Source of the DNA: CAVQOB01 sp963714325
Lineage (GTDB): Bacteria > Pseudomonadota > Alphaproteobacteria > Rhizobiales > Hyphomicrobiaceae
Assembly (NCBI GenBank): GCA_963714325.1
Contig: CAVQOB010000003.1
Span: 372,001 to 436,000, forward strand
DNA: 64,000 bases
Direction: 5' to 3'
In this document: positions 62,259-64,000 of the stretch, piece by piece
Layout of the letters: the number at the start of each line of letters is the position of its first letter
Position numbering within the stretch: position 1 is the stretch's first letter
Notes under the pieces: generated by a model
What the model was told of the DNA's origin: nothing
Databases searched by the model: none
Seen by the model: the letters and a program-made list of their open reading frames with translations, nothing else
Made by a program: the position numbers and the translations under genes

Positions 62259-62283
62259 AACGATCAAAACCATATTTCGTTCC
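62259..62283 (-). promoter_or_regulatory. EcfG-type promoter of the candidate sRNA
   Basis: On the minus strand GGAAC (62283-62279), 16-nt spacer, CGTT (62262-62259). Exact consensus. Confidence 0.8.
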
Positions 62284-62340
62284 GGCATGTCGTCGCCGAC
62301 ATATCTGGACCGCGGCGCAGTGGATCGCGCTATCAAGTTC

Positions 62341-62366
62341 GGAACTGATCGTGAAGCTCGGACGTT
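62341..62366 (+). promoter_or_regulatory. EcfG-type promoter of the secreted EF-hand protein gene
   Basis: GGAAC (62341-62345), 17-nt spacer, CGTT (62363-62366). Exact consensus, 73 nt before the ATG at 62439. Confidence 0.8.
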
Positions 62367-62438
62367 GTCACTCCATGCGAAGCCGCACAACACCCCCGTT
62401 GCGCTGCAATCGTTATTCACCAGACCTGGAGTAGCATC

Positions 62439-62738
62439 ATGAAAACCATTATTCCAATTACAGTCGTGGCTCTTCTGGCTGCGACGTCCCTCTCGATGGC
62501 GCAGACAACCACACCCGCAGCGCCTGCCGGTACGGCGCCGGCCGGAACGGCAAAGACAATGGTCGATTGCGAAACCAACTGGAAGGCATCGGACAAGAAT
62601 GGCGACGGCATGCTCGATAGTGCTGAAACGACAGCGTCGAATGCCATCATTCCGATCTCGCTTGCCGGAAAAGTCGGAGTGAAGAAGCAGGATTTCCTGT
62701 CGGCGTGTGATGCGACCGTGCAGAAGCAGATCAAGTAA
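62439..62738 (+). CDS. Small secreted EF-hand-like protein
   Basis: This 99-residue protein has a Sec signal (TIIPITVVALLAATSLSMAQ). An Ala/Pro/Thr-rich linker leads to a mature part with one complete EF-hand loop, DKNGDGMLDSAE (positions 1, 3, 5 and 12 all acidic or Asn), and two cysteines (VDCETNW, LSACDATV). It probably binds calcium in the periplasm. It is driven by an exact EcfG-type promoter. No named family beyond EF-hand. Confidence 0.78.
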   Translation: MKTIIPITVVALLAATSLSMAQTTTPAAPAGTAPAGTAKTMVDCETNWKASDKNGDGMLDSAETTASNAIIPISLAGKVGVKKQDFLSACDATVQKQIK

Positions 62739-62755
62739 CGTCAGCCAGCATTTTG

Positions 62756-62790
62756 CCGGAGCGCGAATGAGTGCACGCGTCGCGCTCCGG
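62756..62790 (+). terminator. Hairpin after the EF-hand protein gene
   Basis: CCGGAGCGCGA (62756-62766) pairs perfectly with 62780-62790 around a 13-nt loop, 17 nt after the stop. No clear T-run follows. Confidence 0.45.
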
Positions 62791-62939
62791 TGCCGTCCAA
62801 TGGCTGAAATCCAATAGCGTGAGGGCGCCGTTCGAACTGTGGAACAAATCGGCTTTGGCATCGTGTTGAGTAGGAGATTGTGCCCACCGTGCTTCGGTGA
62901 GACCCGAGCGACAACGAACCGCAACACGTGGGGGTGTTC

Positions 62940-64000
62940 ATGATGGGCTCAGACACCGCCGACCCGCTTAACGCGCCCGATGTTCCGCTGATTCCCCAAC
63001 CACACACCGACCCATCCGCGTGGGCCTTTATCATGTTCGCTCGCGGCTTCTGGTCGGGACCAACACGTCGGTTGGCCTGGACCTGGAGCGCTGGCGCACT
63101 GCTGCTCATCTTTGCCAATCTGCTGGTAAACATCGGATTGAATAGTTGGAACCGCTGGTTCTACGATGCACTTGAACGCAAAGACGGCAGCACACTTTTA
63201 TCGGCGGTCGCTGTCTTCATCGGACTGATTGTGATCGGTGCTGGATTTGCCGTTGCCATGGTCAAATGCCGTATGACGTTGCAAGTGCGGTGGCGCGAAT
63301 GGATTACCGGCGAACTCACAAAGCGGTGGCTGAGCGAGCAGCGGTTCTATCGACTAGCCATCACAGATGAAGCCCAAATCAACCCCGAATATCGTCTTGC
63401 CGAAGACGTCCGACTGGCATCGGAGCCGGTTGTCGAATTTGTCATCGGCTTCATCAATGCTTTGCTCGCCGCCATCACATTTGTCAGCATCTTATTCCTG
63501 GTCGGGGGCTCGCTTTCTGTAACTGTCGCGGGCACGCAGTGGTCCATCCCGGGATATTTAGCCATCGCCGCCATCCTCTACGCCTTGGCTATGTCTATGG
63601 TCACGTTTGGTGTTGGCCACCGACTTGTCGGATTGATAAGCGCCAAAAACGAAGCCGAAGCCCAGTTTCGCTACGAAGCGACCCGCGTGCGCGAGAATGC
63701 TGAGAGCATTGCATTGATCAAGGGTGACGCTGATGAGCGCGGTCGCTTGATGGAACGTTTTAGTGCGACCGTTGCGCGTTGGATCGACGTGATTCGGCAG
63801 AATGCGCAACTGACTTGGGTCACGAACAGTAACAGTTTCTTTGCGCCGATGCTGCCGGTTCTGCTTGCGGCACCGAAGTATCTATCCGGTGAATTGACGC
63901 TCGGCGCAGTCATGCAGATTGCCGCCGCTTTTATGGCTGTGCTTTCCGCGTTGAACTGGTTCGTGGATAATTTCGTCCGCCTGGCGGAGTGGTCCGCGTC
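62940..64000 (+). CDS. SbmA/BacA/YddA-family ABC transporter, membrane part; 3' end outside the window
   Basis: The frame runs from ATG 62940 (GGGGG upstream; an ATG at 62943 is also possible) to the window edge, about 353 residues. It has the family N-terminus FARGFWSGPTRRLAWTWSAG, then NRWFYDALERKDG, CRMTLQVRWREWITGELTKR, NPEYRLAEDVR and ENAESIALIKGDADERGRL. In YddA/Rv1819-like members an ATPase domain follows; BacA members lack it. BacA-type proteins import peptides and matter for very-long-chain lipid A and host adaptation in rhizobia. Whether an ATPase domain is present cannot be seen. A partial EcfG-like motif (GGAAC at 62841, then CGTG) lies upstream. Confidence 0.85.
   Translation, partial: MMGSDTADPLNAPDVPLIPQPHTDPSAWAFIMFARGFWSGPTRRLAWTWSAGALLLIFANLLVNIGLNSWNRWFYDALERKDGSTLLSAVAVFIGLIVIGAGFAVAMVKCRMTLQVRWREWITGELTKRWLSEQRFYRLAITDEAQINPEYRLAEDVRLASEPVVEFVIGFINALLAAITFVSILFLVGGSLSVTVAGTQWSIPGYLAIAAILYALAMSMVTFGVGHRLVGLISAKNEAEAQFRYEATRVRENAESIALIKGDADERGRLMERFSATVARWIDVIRQNAQLTWVTNSNSFFAPMLPVLLAAPKYLSGELTLGAVMQIAAAFMAVLSALNWFVDNFVRLAEWSA

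Overview
The window looks like chromosomal DNA from an alphaproteobacterium of the order Hyphomicrobiales (Rhizobiales). The evidence is the high G+C, the dispersed rhizobial intergenic repeats, a BA14K-family protein, an EcfG/NepR/PhyR general stress response module, and the order PBP-activator / rsmI / yraN / gshB. I cannot place the genus. No rRNA gene, complete tRNA gene, CRISPR array, insertion sequence or integrase gene was found.

Region 1 (1-33.7 kb) is mostly metabolic. It starts with a partial msrA, then one half of a corrinoid methyl-transfer set (homocysteine methyltransferase-like protein, small virulence-factor-family protein, RACo-type Fe-S/ASKHA activator). The corrinoid protein itself lies 22 kb away at 28 kb. 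Next come an HpaI-type aldolase and three tandem EamA permeases. A formate dehydrogenase locus follows: moaA, a TorD-like chaperone, a Tat mini-protein, and the alpha, beta and gamma subunits. It is followed by a WD40-cytochrome c fusion, a biotin-ligase-like / DUF6505 / DUF6352 trio, an MFS permease, a hydrolase, a sterol-desaturase-family protein and mepA. Eight genes in the window are broken by single-base indels, seven of them between 8.5 and 25.4 kb. A two-gene unit at 28.9-33.7 kb encodes a winged-helix-like protein and an 1149-residue protein with two P-loop ATPase modules, the second HerA/FtsK-like. It is a candidate uncharacterised DNA-translocation or defence unit.

Region 2 (34-43.4 kb) is ordinary core genome: a LysR regulator, an FAH-superfamily hydrolase, a PBP-activator-like lipoprotein, a Bug/TTT binding protein, rsmI, yraN, gshB and comM.

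Region 3 (44.2 kb to the right edge) looks like an integrated island. A 3' fragment of a tRNA-Gly(GCC) gene at 44.22 kb is oriented so that the island should extend rightward. Base composition is visibly less G+C-rich. The region carries nepR-ecfG and phyR. Twelve exact GGAAC-N16/17-CGTT promoters, the EcfG consensus, lie in front of nepR-ecfG, phyR, a degenerate receiver protein, CsbD, YqjD-like proteins, small secreted and membrane proteins, an AI-2E-family permease followed by two GTPases, and a secreted EF-hand protein. One of these promoters and a strong terminator frame an antisense RNA of about 80 nt next to phyR, probably a GsrN-like stress sRNA. Another promoter has no recognisable gene. 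The region therefore reads as a self-contained general-stress-response island. GH130 and SLC13-type genes and the start of an SbmA/BacA-type ABC transporter complete it.
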